A DNA stretch of 5,800 nt, taken from contig CALBZH010000503.1 of assembly GCA_937889795.1 (NCBI GenBank), positions 1-5,800 of the forward strand. The letters are read 5' to 3'. The stretch's first letter is position 1, and each line of letters begins with the position of its first letter. The translations under genes were made by a program, and so were the position numbers. The notes below the pieces were generated by a model. That model saw nothing but the letters and a program-made list of their open reading frames with translations. It was not told where the DNA came from and searched no databases. Origin of the DNA: an uncultured Syntrophobacteraceae bacterium (GTDB lineage Bacteria; Desulfobacterota; Syntrophobacteria; Syntrophobacterales; Syntrophobacteraceae). Shown here piece after piece: positions 5,506 through 5,800 of this stretch.

Positions 5506-5800
5506 CTACTTCTTTAGATTTTTAATCGCCTTGCTTACGGCCTTCCATCGCGCCTTTTCCACCGCACTCGGTTTCATGCTTTGTCTAGCCTCCAAGAAAG
5601 CGTATTCCTTCTTCAACTTGAAATAGCTTTCTAAGCGTTCAAAATCGAGTCTGCCGTCGCGGAGAGCCTCCTGTACGGCGCAGCCCGGCTCGTTCATGTG
5701 CATGCAATCTCCAAAGCGGCAGCCCTCCGCGAGTTCCTCAATATCGTCAAACGCCCGGTCCAACCCCTTTTCAGTACCCCAGACTTGAAGTTCCCTCATC
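5506..5800 (-). CDS. rsgA: Ribosome small subunit-dependent GTPase A (RsgA/YjeQ), C-terminal part; N-terminus beyond right edge
   Basis: RsgA is a circularly permuted GTPase that helps late 30S ribosomal subunit maturation. The 97 visible residues cover the end of the GTPase domain and the zinc domain. MRELQVWG matches the end of the G3 motif region (DTPGMREL in the family), so the Met at 5799 is internal and the gene continues past the window. The zinc motif is C-x4-C-x-H-x5-C, with C27, C32, H34 and C40 counted from that Met, followed by EPGCAVQEALRDG and the helical SYFKLKKEYAFLE segment. It ends in a lysine-rich tail and a TAG at 5508-5506. The 103-base gap to the binding-protein ATG is AT-rich and carries that gene's own promoter. 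I see no terminator hairpin after rsgA. Confidence 0.95.
   Translation of the reverse strand, partial: MRELQVWGTEKGLDRAFDDIEELAEGCRFGDCMHMNEPGCAVQEALRDGRLDFERLESYFKLKKEYAFLEARQSMKPSAVEKARWKAVSKAIKNLKK

Overview
This window looks like ordinary chromosomal DNA from a GC-rich Gram-negative bacterium. It carries a two-membrane-pass hybrid sensor kinase, an acyl-CoA dehydrogenase, an MDR-family oxidoreductase, MscL, RsgA and the head of a periplasmic solute-binding protein. The mix of fatty or aromatic acyl-CoA metabolism with a TRAP-like binding protein would suit a Desulfobacterota-type (sulfate-reducing or syntrophic) organism. That placement is inference only, because no marker gene here settles it.

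Layout from left to right. Positions 1-2000 (minus strand) hold a PAS-containing hybrid histidine kinase with a C-terminal receiver domain cut off by the left edge. Positions 2001-2417 are a divergent control region with a perfect 17-bp palindrome lying between two copies of an imperfect direct repeat. Positions 2418-3572 (plus) encode an acyl-CoA dehydrogenase with a strong Shine-Dalgarno. Twelve bases further on, and convergent, positions 3585-4613 (minus) encode an MDR oxidoreductase whose usual zinc-ligand positions are all substituted. Positions 4614-4918 are a second divergent spacer. Positions 4919-5392 (plus) encode MscL, whose core is normal but whose C-terminal tail is foreign. Positions 5506-5800 (minus) are the C-terminal part of RsgA, running off the right edge.

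The most notable signal is at 5232-5461. Read on the minus strand, the DNA that supplies the odd MscL tail is the 5' end of another gene. It has a consensus-like promoter (TTGATT-N16-TATAAT), a strong Shine-Dalgarno, an ATG, a signal peptide, and the first residues of what looks like a TRAP-type (DctP) solute-binding protein. That reading frame loses its family resemblance at about 5255, exactly where MscL stops looking like MscL when read from the other side. Two genes therefore appear to have been fused tail-to-head, each truncated. This could be a real rearrangement scar or an assembly chimera.

I see no mobile element, CRISPR array, tRNA, rRNA or defence system. The kinase may control the adjacent divergent dehydrogenase, but only its position suggests this.
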